Shown here in pieces: positions 1 to 10,984 of a stretch of 64,000 nucleotides of DNA; position 1 is the first letter of the stretch, and each line of letters begins with the position of its first letter. A program made the position numbers and the translations under genes. The DNA is from Thuidium tamariscinum (taxonomy: Eukaryota > Streptophyta > Bryopsida > Hypnales > Thuidiaceae), in contig OX344750.2 of assembly GCA_947034885.2 (NCBI GenBank), positions 1,364,001 through 1,428,000 of the forward strand. Reading direction: 5' to 3'. The notes beneath the pieces are model-generated. The model worked only from the letters and a program-made list of their open reading frames with translations, was not told where the DNA came from and searched no databases.

Positions 1-195
1 CAGTCGCCCCACCGAGACCCGCAGTCGCCCTACTGAGACCCGCAGTCGCCCCACCGAGACCCGCAGTCGCCTCACCGCGACCCGAGGTCGCCCCACTGCA
101 ACCCGCGGTCGCCCTACCAGACCCGCGGTCGCCTACCTCCGACTTCGGCATTCGCCCTGTACCCGTGGTCGCACCACCTATAAATGCAGTCGCCC
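1..195 (+). promoter_or_regulatory. GCGGTCGCC-type repeat array 1, upstream of the RING gene
   Basis: About ten irregularly spaced copies of a short GC-rich word (core GCGGTCGCC, with GCAGTCGCC and GAGGTCGCC variants, usually preceded by ACCC) run from the window edge to about 195. They read in the same direction as the gene that follows. Spacing varies, so this is not a simple satellite. The array may continue left of the window. By comparison with the other arrays here it is probably an upstream promoter module; that function is inferred. Confidence 0.7.
179..185 (+). promoter_or_regulatory. TATA box of the RING gene
   Basis: TATAAAT lies between the last two array repeats, about 160 bp before the ATG at 340. 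A degenerate copy of the shared downstream tag (TTGGCTGCATGCATT, 246-260) begins 67 bp further on, matching the spacing at three other genes in the window. Confidence 0.5.
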
Positions 196-339
196 CCTCA
201 TGTTACCTTCATTCTCCGTCGAGGCTTCTCGTCTTGCAACCTTCATTGGCTGCATGCATTAACCTTTGGATGAATATTGACTATTTTCTCTATTCGGCTA
301 CGTTTTCATGATTCCTTGTTATCGAGTGCAACAAATCCC

Positions 340-2838
340 ATGGCTTCCGAAGGCAACAATCTTGTGCCACTCCCGGTTTCGACCAACACACGCGCCCCTC
401 GTGCGGTCAGGAAGGCTGTCATCGACAAGGGTCGTAAGCGTAGAGGCAACACTCATAGAAAGCGATGGCATGTGTTGAGAAATCCAAACCACCCTGCTTT
501 TAAAGGGTGGGATGAGGAAGAAGAACCATGGACGATGCAGACTTGTGAAGAATACATTGAATGGTGTCACATTGATAAGTTGTTTCCACCATGGCGTCAT
601 CATTTCAATCGACACACCAACAAAGCGAACTTGAAGTATTGTGAAAATGCACCTTACGTTCAAAGGTGCATCGAATTGTGGCAAGTCCTCTACAAAACCC
701 CTTTTGTAGAGAGGAATGAAGTGACTCTTTTCATTGCCCGAGGAGCATATGCTGAGCTTGTTTTGAAGAAAGAAGTAGATTGGTCCACTATCAAAGAAAC
801 TGCCTACGTGGAACGTCCAGAGACTGGATTAATACCAAGAGGGGTATTGAAATTTCTAGAAGGTGGACTTGGACCAATTCGAAGTGATCCTCAAAACAAG
901 GTAACAGAACCTGAAACTGAAGAATCTGAAGAGGACAATGACTCTGATGGCACACGACCTCCAAGAAAAGAGCGAGTCAAGCAACAAATTGTCACTCCCA
1001 CTCAAGTGCAAGTTCCAAATGTTGAGGGGGCTTCTGCATCACGAGGATCGAGACCAAAACGTCCTACCAAGGTTCGACGTTCGACCATTCAAATCGGACC
1101 TTCATCAAACTCAACAACACTTCCCACGCGCCCGTTGCCAACTGGTAACACAATCGATGTCTTCGAGTTTGGTGCAACTGATGATCCCCCCGTGGAAGTT
1201 TCCGCGAATGTTCCTATTCACATTCCTCCATCTCAAGAAAATTCAACTATGGCTCTATCTGAGGCTCTGGACCTCTTGAAGACCAAAGACGCCACAATCG
1301 CTTCAATGCAATTGGACCTGAAGAAATTGCAGTCTGATTTGGACCATAAAAACGCTCTTCTTTCACAGCAGTCCAAAGATCTTCAACGTCTTCGACAAAA
1401 AGAACGTGAGACGATCACTTTGTCGGATATGGATGATGGCTTTGGTGAACAGGATCCACATCATTTGGACAAGGTTGTGGCAGATGTCACTAGCGGTCTC
1501 CTCCATTGTTCTCCACCTGTTGCTAAGCGTACAAAGCGTTCTTCAATTATTCCAACCACGTTTCTTCCTACCATCATGGAAAAACATACCGTCGACCCCA
1601 ACGATGTCGAGGAAACCCAAGATTCTCTTTCATTTCCTGCGCCTACGCATCTCTTATCTTCAACAAAGAAATTGGATCTTCGAGAAGAAAACAACATACT
1701 ACGAGCACAGTTGGCTCAATTGGCAGCCACATACTATCATTGGAAAGTTGCTTGTATTCTCACCGTGGATAGATCACAACAAATAGCTCAAGAATTGGAC
1801 AAAGTTGCGAAGAACTTCGTTGCAAAGGCCCCAAAGCGTGAGAATGGAATGACATCGTGGCCATTGTTGGAGGACATGTTTCCTGAGAACCTACCCATGG
1901 TGAACGCAGAAAATGGAGGAATCAATTGGGCACAACTTGGTTGGGACTACGAAAAACAAATGTCGTGCCACTTGGATGAGAAAGAACGACAACTTCTGTG
2001 GCCAAAGCCAGCAAGCTTTGTTTTGGACCATATAAAATGTCCTATCTGTCTGGAATCCTTTGGCCCTGAAGGAAGTTGGGCATTGGGATCATGCATGCAC
2101 GTTTACCATCCTCAATGTCTCATTGTGCAATGCCTAATAAGGCGACGTTGCGTGATTTGTTCGGCACCATTTCATGATCGTTTGTATGCCATGTTCAACC
2201 TAATGACATATATGCCACCTTCATGGGAACACAATGGTGAAACAACTATGGATACAAGATTTTGGGGGCGAGATTTGTTGTGGAGCTGGCGTGAAGGCCA
2301 ACATGATCAAGAAAAAGGACCTGCTAGCTCTCAGTTGAATTGGGAAACTGATCCTGATGAAATTCTTCGAGTTGCACCTCGGCTCATGGAAGCAGGCCCA
2401 CGTAACGAGGGGAGGAGGGCATTTTTTTTCCAATGTCTCGGTGGATATTTTGATAAGACCTCTGCAACCTTCAAGTGGGGCCCTCATCCACTGAAACATC
2501 GTTGGGATTTAGAAGGGAATAGAGTGGCCAACCAGGACTCAAACGCCTCTCTTGAAGACTTAACTAGTATGGCGTACCTTGACTCTACATATGGGCCATA
2601 CTACACAAGTCAAGCCCTCGACTTTCTATTGGAACAACACTCTCCACAAACTGCAAGGACTCTTGAAGCTTTGAAGGATTCCAATGTTTTAGAGTCCATT
2701 TTGAGTGAAGATGGTCCAGCTTCTCGTACTCGTGTGAAGCGTAAGCTTGACGTTGAGGAATCATCCAATTATGAGCATGGTGAGGCAAGTGGTGCACTGG
2801 TGCCCAAAATAATGCACATGTTGTCACCTAAATATTAG
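340..2838 (+). CDS. WCHIDKLF-family protein with coiled coil and RING-H2 finger (possible E3 ubiquitin ligase)
   Basis: Intronless ORF of 832 residues from ATG 340, which has a good context (cccATGGc). The open frame extends upstream to a TTG, but this ATG is the credible start. Residues 31-43 are strongly basic, a likely nuclear signal. Residues about 48-155 form a domain shared with two other genes here (6656-8146 and 24721-26112), with WCHIDKLF at 75-82, then ANL, QRC, an RNEV-like motif and VDWSTIK. A heptad-rich coiled coil follows at about 304-356. Residues 567-611 form a RING-H2 finger: CPIC, then SCMH, YHPQC and RRCVIC supply the C3H2C3 ligands. RING-H2 proteins are commonly E3 ubiquitin ligases, so ligase activity is plausible but inferred. 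I do not recognise the N-terminal domain. No frameshift is seen. The gene lies behind array 1. Confidence 0.8.
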   Translation: MASEGNNLVPLPVSTNTRAPRAVRKAVIDKGRKRRGNTHRKRWHVLRNPNHPAFKGWDEEEEPWTMQTCEEYIEWCHIDKLFPPWRHHFNRHTNKANLKYCENAPYVQRCIELWQVLYKTPFVERNEVTLFIARGAYAELVLKKEVDWSTIKETAYVERPETGLIPRGVLKFLEGGLGPIRSDPQNKVTEPETEESEEDNDSDGTRPPRKERVKQQIVTPTQVQVPNVEGASASRGSRPKRPTKVRRSTIQIGPSSNSTTLPTRPLPTGNTIDVFEFGATDDPPVEVSANVPIHIPPSQENSTMALSEALDLLKTKDATIASMQLDLKKLQSDLDHKNALLSQQSKDLQRLRQKERETITLSDMDDGFGEQDPHHLDKVVADVTSGLLHCSPPVAKRTKRSSIIPTTFLPTIMEKHTVDPNDVEETQDSLSFPAPTHLLSSTKKLDLREENNILRAQLAQLAATYYHWKVACILTVDRSQQIAQELDKVAKNFVAKAPKRENGMTSWPLLEDMFPENLPMVNAENGGINWAQLGWDYEKQMSCHLDEKERQLLWPKPASFVLDHIKCPICLESFGPEGSWALGSCMHVYHPQCLIVQCLIRRRCVICSAPFHDRLYAMFNLMTYMPPSWEHNGETTMDTRFWGRDLLWSWREGQHDQEKGPASSQLNWETDPDEILRVAPRLMEAGPRNEGRRAFFFQCLGGYFDKTSATFKWGPHPLKHRWDLEGNRVANQDSNASLEDLTSMAYLDSTYGPYYTSQALDFLLEQHSPQTARTLEALKDSNVLESILSEDGPASRTRVKRKLDVEESSNYEHGEASGALVPKIMHMLSPKY

Positions 2839-5800
2839 CACTATTTTGTGACATGAACTTCATTTTTGTAATGGTATAAATAGCAAAAGGCCCATAGTAC
2901 GCACTTATATGATATCCATAGTGAATACTCCCCACTTGCATTGTGGATCAATAGAATTTCCTTCAATTTGCTTTGGAGAATTTGATTCTACAACTTTGCT
3001 TTTTGTTAATATAAACTATAAAGCAATTTCATATTGCTTATATTTTTAATATAAACCACCTTTACCTTTCTACAAGAAAATTGTATTGTTTCCTTGTTTC
3101 CATAAAAAATATCATTGTCATGGATTTTGTTTATTCTGAAAGGCCCATGGCCATTTTCCCATCCAAAACTACTAAGAACTGCCATTTTGGTTGCATTTAT
3201 CCAAAAGACCCAAAAAAATGTATTTTTATAAAATTTAACCATACGATCTTGTATTTTGTTTGTCTGAGATCATGTGGTCAAAATTTCATGAAGTTTGACC
3301 GTATACATTAGAAGATTTAAGCATTGAAAGTTGGAAAACATAGTCTTCTTAAACACTATCTTGCATTCCTACAATTCCAAATGACTTTGACTGCCATTTG
3401 CTGAATTTTATTCTACTATGGACTTTAAATTTAAATTTGTAGATATTTAAGAATTGAGTAGAAAGTCTAATAAAAGAATTCCCAAAAAAGAATGCTTGTT
3501 TTTCATTCTTTACAAAAACATAAAATAAAAATAAGTCCAAGATTGAAAAATTATAAAGTAAAAGTAGGTCCAACATTTTTTCAAATACCTCACTGTAGGA
3601 TGTTCTACTTAGGTGGCTTGAAAATATATGGACAAAAAATCCGAAATTTTCACAGTCTACATTACAAGATTTGAATATTTGAACTACCAAAAATCTTTTT
3701 TTATTCCTCTTAAAATTTGAGCTAATGTTCTTGGTAAGGTCACATTTGTATGAAAAAATACTAAAGATGATGGTAAGTCTTTGAATTCATTTTCCAATGC
3801 AAATTCACTATATATTCAAAACATTTGAAATCGTTTGGGAATTGGGATAGTAAAACATAGAGAAAAAAATAGTTAGTACTTAGTAGTTAGTAGAGAGAAG
3901 TAGAAAATGCTTGAATATACTATAGTGTGAATGATTTCTTTTTTAAAATGAAAAATGCTAATCATACATGGCTAAACCTTCAAATATAGTTATAAACTGT
4001 AAACAATCTTCACCCAATAATTGATTTTTTTCTTCAAAAATATTAAAAATTGAATTAAGTAAATCATTTCAGCCTTTTTCTATAATATATAGTATACAAA
4101 TTCGATATCTACCCGCAAACTACCCCTAACTGCAATTCATCATAACTTCTGCGGGTTTGAAATGGAATGATTCCAAGCTTTCGACATAAATAGAAGTCTA
4201 ATAAACAAAGGTTACTTATTTACTTCCACTTCCTAATTGTTCCGGAGATGGAAATGTCTAGATTTAGACTGGCAACAAGTAGGAACATTAGTATACACCG
4301 CTTATAGAATCGTATAATTTTCTGAAATTGTTGTTCAAAGATTGTTGTACATAAAAAGAAAATTTAAGACATATCAAGTGAAGAATAAATTATTGTAAAG
4401 AAATGTTTAACCATGAGAATTTTACAAATATAATTACATAAATATTAATATATTCTAATTATTGAGTCATAAGAATTTGGATATAATTATGCAAGTAATG
4501 CAACAATTTATTGATTTTAGAAACCAAAAAAATGTAACAATTATTCTAAATTTGTTATAAAATCATCATATTAAAATATTAACAAAATGTGCTCACTTCA
4601 GTCACTTGATAATGGATTCTCATTTTTCAATTTACGGTTAGGGTTCAAATATAATCTACATAAGAAAATTTTATCAATTTTAATCCCTAAAGGACCAAGT
4701 TGCATCTTCTATCAATCACAAAATTTCAGGCATTCATGGTTCATGAGAAAACTTTTTGATTTTGTATTTTTTAGAAAAAAATCTTTTTTGCTAATAAATT
4801 CTCTTTATAGTTTTAACATTTTTTTAAATTAATGGACAAATGGTCAACTACAAAAAAATTGAGAGTATCTTGAGTATAAAAATAGATTGGTAATTTGACA
4901 TTAAGTCATTTGCATTTTGCAATAGACCTAGTCAAGTTGCCAACAAAGGTTTTGCACATTTAACCTTTTGAAGATAATTGAAAACCATATCTGAAATATT
5001 TAAATTTTTTTGAAGGGGGACATAAAATGTTTTAATGTAATAATCAAAAGAAAGGGTGCTCAAGGTCTTATTAGATAATGATAGAACCTTATAAGGGAAG
5101 AGTTTAGGAATTACCGAAATAGGATTTTCCAACAAAAATTTCAACTTCCAATACTAGTTTAAAAAAATAACATGTAAAATGAATTTAGATTTCTTGTAAT
5201 ATTAAAAATGAATGACTTTCAATAAATAATAAGAACTATTTTGAATTTTATGAACACTACATTTGACAAGATTAAGAAAATTAAACAAAGGTGGATGCAA
5301 TTAATTCATTTGCTATTTTGTCTCATTTGGCATGTGATGATCTATCCCTTGGCGATTACTTTTGTGTTTTAATTTTAAATGACGCAAAATTTTTAGACAA
5401 CGTGCTCATCACTATTATACAATTTGTCTAATTTTTATATTACTTTTAAAAATATTTCACTATTTCAAAATAGACCTGATCTAAAAGTCCGAAATGCCAT
5501 TTTGGAGGTTTTAGTACTATTGAGTCCCTTTTTTTAATGATTTTGAGCTCAAATTTGGATTAAATGGTCTTCTAGTAGACTTGTAGCTATATAGAGAAGG
5601 AATTTAGGATAAATTATTTTTATGTGATGTAGTGGTGTACAAGTCCATAAAGCAAACCTCCTTCTATGTCTTTTGGGAAACATGTGAAAAATGATTTTAT
5701 GTGATTATATTAATGAATAACCACCTCCAAAAAGTTTTTGAAAATTATAAAAATGTTGTTTTTTTATAAATTTAATTTTCTATATTTTACTAATTAGAAC

Positions 5801-6655
5801 ATTGAGACATATTTTTTCATGAGGTTTGGTACTTCTCAAATTCTCCTACTTAGAGATTTCCTTAACAAATATCCTTTCATGTTTTCCTTCATCTTCAAGG
5901 TGTTTACAATAGTCATATTTTTTTTTAATTCAAAATTATTTTAATAATTTTAAAGTACTCCACTACTCCCCAAAAAAGAAACCAAATGCAACAAATGGTT
6001 CAAAGGTTTAAGGTATTTGCCCACATCTATTTCCATTCTCATACCAAAATTAGTCGATGATATAAAATTGTGAGTGGTTACTCATATTTTAAAATACTAG
6101 ACTCTATGAGCCCATTAGAATTCTTGTTTTGTTCTCTCACTTTGAAAATGAATTTCAAACTTTTAACTTCCGCAATTTATAGTGAAGTACCATAGAAATA
6201 GAATTTACATGTGAAATTGTGAATAATAAGGAGTAGCACTTTCGCTGTCATATGATGGTACAACATTCTTGTAGAAAATTTTAATTCCAATTCATGATGT
6301 CCATTGGTCAAACAATAATTATTATAAACATTCAAGTTTGCTTATGGGTGCTTTAGTGTGTTACACAATGTTTATAATTTAAAATATATCTTCATTTTAT
6401 TATAAACATTTTGTTTCAAATTTCAAACTATTATAGGAAATTGAAATCATCCATTCTTTGAAGTTGGAAATAGCGCACAACCTTGGTATTCAACAATTTT
6501 TCCACATCTTTACAAAAGACTCATGCACATTCAAATGACAAAACTTAATATTTTCTATTCATTTGAAGGAAGTGACATCTCAAAAAGTAGGCCTACAAGG
6601 CTACAACCAAAAACGGCCAAGAAGGGGTTTTTTAGTAGTTTAATAGGTGCTTCCT
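2839..6655. other. AT-rich intergenic DNA with no supported gene
   Basis: The first 150 bp are probably 3' UTR of the RING gene. The remainder is AT-rich with only short chance ORFs. It holds a decayed copy of the TTAA-type TIR element (3138 to about 4330), and at 4682 a second end-like sequence (CCCTAAAGGACCAAG) that matches the left terminus of the intact element at 9687. No RNA gene is apparent. Confidence 0.6.
3138..4330 (+). repeat. Decayed copy of TTAA/CCCCTAAAGG element (family 1)
   Basis: The stretch from 3138 follows the internal order of the intact element at 26634-27556. It has the AAAGG-type start, a shared block around 3240-3330 (GAGATCATGTGGT and AGTTTGACCGTA-like words) and a shared block around 3370-3420 (ATGACTTTGACTGCCATTTG). 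The ends are degenerate and the right boundary is approximate. Confidence 0.4.
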
Positions 6656-8146
6656 CTATTGCTCAAAAAAATCACTCTCTTTGGGTTCTGGCCCCATCTT
6701 CTGTATATCTACACGTTTAGCGCCTTTAGCTGTAGTACGTAGGCTCCAATGCCGCCATGCACTCTCAAAACGGATTTCAGACTGCAATTTTGACGACTCT
6801 TGTTGTAAGACAAGAGTTTTCTGTTCGTGCAGTTTAACAAGCTTTAGAAGTGTTGATAACTCTTCTGGTGTGTTGCCATATTCAGGAGCTATAGCTGAGA
6901 CATCTAGTGTCGAGGCACATTGTATTGCAGCATTATAATACTCTCTTTCTTTTGCATCTACTTGCAAATTGACCCCTCTCCTTTCATTCTGCACCCGCCC
7001 ACGTTCATGTTCCAAAATCTTCATTTTCTGTTGAAGAACAGTACACTCATCCATTGGAAACAAACGACCCTCTGCTTTCTTTTTCCAGTAATTATCTCTG
7101 CTTCTCTTCAAAGTAGCAAAGCGCGAGTCATTTTCCGAGATGCCGTTTTGTAATATCTTCAACTCTTCTCTCAATCCATGTACCCCAGCTGCATCTGATG
7201 AAGTTGATAAACGAAAGTTTCGTATTTTTTGGAGAGCTTCAATTTCCTCCTTTGTTTCTTGCAAACCCAAAATTGCACTCTGTATTTTAGCGTACAATAC
7301 ATCTGCATCGTCTTCCAAGTCGCTTCCACTTCCACCGCAGTGACCCACCAAACCATTGTGGTCTACTTCCATAGGTTGTACTGCCTGTATACGTTGTGTG
7401 CCTTCATTGTGGATATTTTCACCAACTACAAATTCTTCAACCTTCTCTTTTCCCTTGTTGGCAATTTCCACTTCCAAGGCCACCTTTCTTTCTCCCATAA
7501 CATCATCTTCAGTGTCGCTTTGGAAATCATATCCATCATATTCGTGGGTATGCTCATCTGAGCTAGAATTTGGCGACCACACAATTTCGGCATTAGAAAC
7601 GGCCAGCCTTCCCAATTTCACAGGCATTAGTGTGTTCTTGACATCTGCTAATGCAACTTCATTCACAATCGATGTTTCTTCAGGACGATCTCCGATGGGG
7701 TGCCCCTTCAAGGTACTCCAGTCCACGTTCTTCTTGAGTATGCATTCAGCATATACCATTTGGACAAGATACAAAGAGAAATTGTCATTTCGATAAGGCT
7801 TAGGCTCATCGTACAACCTCGTCCATACAGCTAGACATCTTTGCTTGAAAGCCTCGTTGGTGCAATATCCAAGATTTGCCTTGTTTTGTGTCAAGTGTAT
7901 CTTGTGACGCCATAGCGGAAACAACTTATCAATGTGGCACCAATCCACGTATTTGTTTACCGTTTCGTAACTCCAAGGCTCAGGTTCTGCTCTCCAGCCT
8001 AAAAAAGCCTTTATCTTTGGATGCAAAAGCAAAGGCACACGCTTCTTGCGACTTTTTCCACCCCTCTTACGACTCTTGTCACGAACCGCCTTATTCTTCA
8101 ATCCAAGTACTAGTTTACATGGGGCAGGTGGAGGCTTGGCATCCAT
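6656..8146 (-). CDS. WCHIDKLF-family coiled-coil protein
   Basis: Intronless ORF of 496 residues. The start is the ATG at 8146: its product begins MDAK, like the paralog at 24721, whereas the frame upstream reaches only a TTG. Residues 22-37 are highly basic (a likely nuclear signal). The shared domain covers about residues 40-150, with WCHIDKLF at 69-76, then RHKIH, NKANL, QRC, MVYAE and VDWSTLK. Next comes an acidic, serine-rich linker (about 200-285), then long heptad-like helical segments (about 285-315 and 330-410), which suggest a coiled coil and self-association. There is no RING, unlike the gene at 340. I cannot assign a function; nuclear location and a scaffolding or DNA-associated role are inferences. 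A minus-oriented array (8440-8690) lies upstream. Confidence 0.75.
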   Translation of the reverse strand: MDAKPPPAPCKLVLGLKNKAVRDKSRKRGGKSRKKRVPLLLHPKIKAFLGWRAEPEPWSYETVNKYVDWCHIDKLFPLWRHKIHLTQNKANLGYCTNEAFKQRCLAVWTRLYDEPKPYRNDNFSLYLVQMVYAECILKKNVDWSTLKGHPIGDRPEETSIVNEVALADVKNTLMPVKLGRLAVSNAEIVWSPNSSSDEHTHEYDGYDFQSDTEDDVMGERKVALEVEIANKGKEKVEEFVVGENIHNEGTQRIQAVQPMEVDHNGLVGHCGGSGSDLEDDADVLYAKIQSAILGLQETKEEIEALQKIRNFRLSTSSDAAGVHGLREELKILQNGISENDSRFATLKRSRDNYWKKKAEGRLFPMDECTVLQQKMKILEHERGRVQNERRGVNLQVDAKEREYYNAAIQCASTLDVSAIAPEYGNTPEELSTLLKLVKLHEQKTLVLQQESSKLQSEIRFESAWRHWSLRTTAKGAKRVDIQKMGPEPKESDFFEQ

Positions 8147-8431
8147 GATGATCAATCTGTACGTAGGATGCTGAACTATGTACTTTCTCTAAACTTCTAA
8201 GAGTGTAAGACTAAGGTAGTACTATAAAAGTGTAAAATCCTAGAATCGTTGTACTTCACATTTACAGAAGTCTTTCCATTACAAAAAATGTACCTTAAAC
8301 TATTCACATTTACAAAAATGTTTACATTTACAAAAAATCAATCTTCAATAGTGCTCGTGATGTAGTGTGGGCGACCAGAGCAATACGGAAGACCAAAAGT
8401 TCAAAACGAACCATAACTCCTAACTCATGGG

Positions 8432-8470
8432 CACGCAATCAGCCACGTCTAGGTGGGTGATTCTCAATGC
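8432..8470 (-). promoter_or_regulatory. Conserved downstream promoter tag
   Basis: On the minus strand this reads GTGGCTGATTGCGTG (8446-8432), preceded by CACCCACC (8459-8452). The same pair of words lies below the arrays of the genes at 14299 and 24721. It begins about 69 bp after the TATA-like word at 8515-8510, the same spacing as at the other genes, so it probably lies in the 5' UTR. Confidence 0.6.
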
Positions 8471-8690
8471 GTTGAGAAGGAGTGGCAACTGCGGGTAAGG
8501 CGACTGCGGTATATAGCCGTAGTCGCCTAGGGGCGCGTGCGGGTAGGGGCGAGTGCGGGTCCACCTGAGAGGCGACCGCGGGTAAATTCACGAAGGGCGA
8601 CCGCGGGACTGGCGACTGCGGGTCCTGCAAGGGAGGGCGACTGCAGGTCCCAAAAGACTAGCGACCGCGGCTCTGGCCTTCGTGGCTTTC
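8440..8690 (-). promoter_or_regulatory. GCGGTCGCC-type repeat array 2, upstream of the minus-strand WCHIDKLF gene
   Basis: About eight copies of GCGACCGCGGGT or GCGACTGCGGGT, the reverse complement of the plus-strand arrays, lie 0.3-0.55 kb upstream of the ATG at 8146. Relative to its gene the repeat therefore has the same polarity as arrays 1, 3, 5 and 6. A TATATA word on the minus strand (8515-8510) is embedded near the gene-proximal end. Confidence 0.7.
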
Positions 8691-8703
8691 TTACTTTTTT
8701 CAT

Positions 8704-9185
8704 ACCCCTAAATGCCCAAGGCACCCAAATGTGGTGTCAAAGACACTTTGAAGTTCATGAAAACCTTACCAAAAGTTCATTTTCAGTGGTTTATGTTTTT
8801 GGAAGGCTTTTTTCAAAGTCTAGTTTTACCATCCATAATCCAATTTTGAAAATGAATGATTATGATTTTTCTATTTAAAAATTAGTTCAAGGGTATCCAT
8901 TTCAATCTTGACTTTTCATAGTCATTAGAGAAATTATGAACTCTCCAAAGGGCTTCTAGAATGGCCTCAATTGGGGTCCTCAAATTGGATTTAAATGCGT
9001 ACTTGTCAAATGAAGGACAACTTTTTTCCCCTATTTCCACCCATTTTGACATCACGATGTTTATAAAGGTACATGTTCTTTTATTGGAGAATGGGACATT
9101 AGGTACTTCTTGTCATTCAAATTTTAAATACACTGAGGAATTATTTTCTTTGGAGAAGAACAAATTTGGTGCAATTAAGTACTAA
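8704..9185 (+). repeat. Partial TIR element, family 2 (CCCCTAAATGCCCAAGGC end)
   Basis: The end sequence at 8704-8722 and the following 60 bp match, in inverse orientation, the right end of the element at 20955-21590 (shared words ATGTGGTGTCAAAGA and TTTGAAGTTCATGAAA). The flanking TTAA is degenerate (CATA) and the right terminus is not clear. Confidence 0.45.
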
Positions 9186-9195
9186 TGACATGGCT

Positions 9196-10680
9196 CAGTG
9201 AATGGGGAAGGGTGAAAGGGTTTAGGGTCTCTACCGCAAATCCTAAACCCTAGTTAGGGACTTGTGAGGTGACACTTGGGTGATTCAATCAAGTGGTGGA
9301 AGAAATAAAAAAAATGGGGAAGTCAATGACTTCCCCATTCATTAAGGTTGGCTGAATGGAGGTGATTCAATGCTAAGTGTGGGAGTTGGGAATAAAAAAT
9401 AAATAAATGAATTAATGATGGGGAAGTACAATTATACTTCTCCATTCATTAATGAAGGAAGGGCTAAGTGAATGGGGAAGTTGGAGTAAAATAAAAAAAT
9501 GGGGAATTAATGTGTTGGGGTAAAATTAAAAAAGAAATAAAAATGGGGAAGGGTGAAAGGATTTAGGGTCTCCACCGCAAACCCTAAACCCTAGTTAGGG
9601 TCTTGTGAGGTGACACTTGGGTGATTCAATCAAGTGGTGGAAGGAATTTAAAAAATGGGGAAGTCAATGACTTCCCCATTCATTAACCCCTAAAGGACCA
9701 AACTGTGTTTTTTGGCAACATAGCAATTTCGGGCAGCTCATTACAGATAGAGTTTTTGGTTTTTATTTTTGAAATTTTTACACAACATGTGTCCAAGGAG
9801 TACCTTCAAGGTCCAACAATTTTCATAACTTTTGACTACATAGTGAAAAAGTTATTGGCTAATATGTAATTTGCTCTACTCGGAGGGCAGTCTGGGCAGC
9901 AAAAAAAACTTCTTCAAAAATTAATTTTTTAAGAAATTAAAATTTTAAATTGGTTTCTTTGATTTTTATAGAAGTGGAAACCTTTGAATCATTCCATTTT
10001 GATTAATGAGTCAAAAGTTATGAGGATTTTTAGTTTGAGGTAGTTTACGCTAGATATAAAATTTCTACACTACAAAAAAAGTTTGTAAATCTTTATTAAA
10101 TTCAATTCTTTATATTTTTGAAAAAAAATAAAAACATTGGGTGTATAGTGTTTAATCCAACATTACAACCGTTGGGATTGTCTTCTTTTAACTCTATAAA
10201 TAAATTGTTAATAATTTAGTGTTTTGGCTCATTTTCTACTTCTTTCTACTTACTATTTTTTTCCTATATGTTGTACAATTTCAAATGATCTAAAAATTTT
10301 TAAGCATGTGTCCAACTTCACTTGAAAAATGAATCCAAAGAGTTACTATCATTTTGGACATTTTTCCACACAAATAAGGTCTTTTGAAGTGCAGCTGCCC
10401 GGATTTCCGCAGTGGTAAAAAAATGATTTTTGTCACTTCAAACACTAATATCTTGCAATCTACACGGCAAAAATTGCTGAAAATTTTTCCACATATTCTT
10501 AAACTTGTTCTCTAAAAGATCCAACGGTTATTTTTTTCAAAAAATGTTTTTTTCTAAAATTTTTATAGTTGTCTAAAAAATGACAGTTTTGAAGCAGTTT
10601 TGGTGAAAACATAGTCAACAACCTTTAGGGGTTAAGGTTGGGTGAATGGGGTGATTCAATGCTAAGTGTGGGAGTTGGGA
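9196..10680 (+). repeat. Tandem duplication of about 345 bp, second copy interrupted by a TTAA element
   Basis: Copy 1 (about 9196-9541) and copy 2 (about 9542-9686 plus 10632-10680) share the order GAATGGGGAAGGGTGAAAGG, a CCCTAAACCCTAGTTAGGG block, a short inverted repeat GGGAAGTCAATGACTTCCC, and GATTCAATGCTAAGTGTGGG. The CCCTAAACCCTA word equals less than two plant telomere units, too short to call a telomere remnant. Copy 1 preserves the empty site of the element inserted in copy 2. Confidence 0.7.
9687..10631 (+). mobile_element. TTAA-targeting TIR element (family 1, piggyBac-like non-autonomous)
   Basis: This 945-bp insertion is bounded by TTAA on both sides (9683-9686 and 10632-10635), with terminal inverted repeats CCCCTAAAGG and CCTTTAGGGG. 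Copy 1 of the surrounding tandem repeat holds the uninterrupted target with a single TTAA (9342-9345), so the insertion and its TTAA duplication are directly visible. A TTAA target with a CCC-starting TIR is the piggyBac signature; no transposase is encoded, so superfamily assignment is inference. Confidence 0.75.
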
Positions 10681-10984
10681 ATGATGGTAGGATTTATCAA
10701 TTGATTCTGCAAAAAATTTAATATAATTTCAATTTTAATATGGCAATTTGGAGGTAGTTTTGGAAAAAGGACCCTTTAGACATTTAGGATTTAAAGATTT
10801 GCATTGTTAGGATTAAATATAAAAGTCTATGATTATACCACCAATTGTCAAAACCCTTTTTAAACATTATGTTTCATTTCCATACTACTCAAGAGAAAAA
10901 AAATTGATGATTTTATGTTTTCGAAGTTAAAAAAATAAAAAGCCAGAAAAGCCAGTTCAATCCATTGCTTCAGTCCGTCTAGCC

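Noticed and set aside
1-195. Regular short repeats resembling a CRISPR array
   Set aside because: The units are only 9-13 bp, degenerate and irregularly spaced, and the context is a plant-like nuclear genome.
277-339. N-terminal extension of the RING gene from 277
   Set aside because: The frame opens with TTG, not ATG. The ATG at 340 has a good context and the extension is not shared with the paralogs.
2839-6655. tRNA, rRNA or other RNA genes in the AT-rich spacers
   Set aside because: I looked for tRNA-like boxes and stable stems and found nothing I could support by eye; a covariance-model scan would be needed to exclude them.
7229-7796. Plus-strand ORFs of 110 and 146 codons
   Set aside because: They are shadows of the minus-strand WCHIDKLF gene, which has recognisable family motifs throughout.
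9578-9602. Interstitial telomere repeat (CCCTAAACCCTA)
   Set aside because: Less than two full units, present in both copies of an ordinary tandem duplication; too little to claim a telomere relic.
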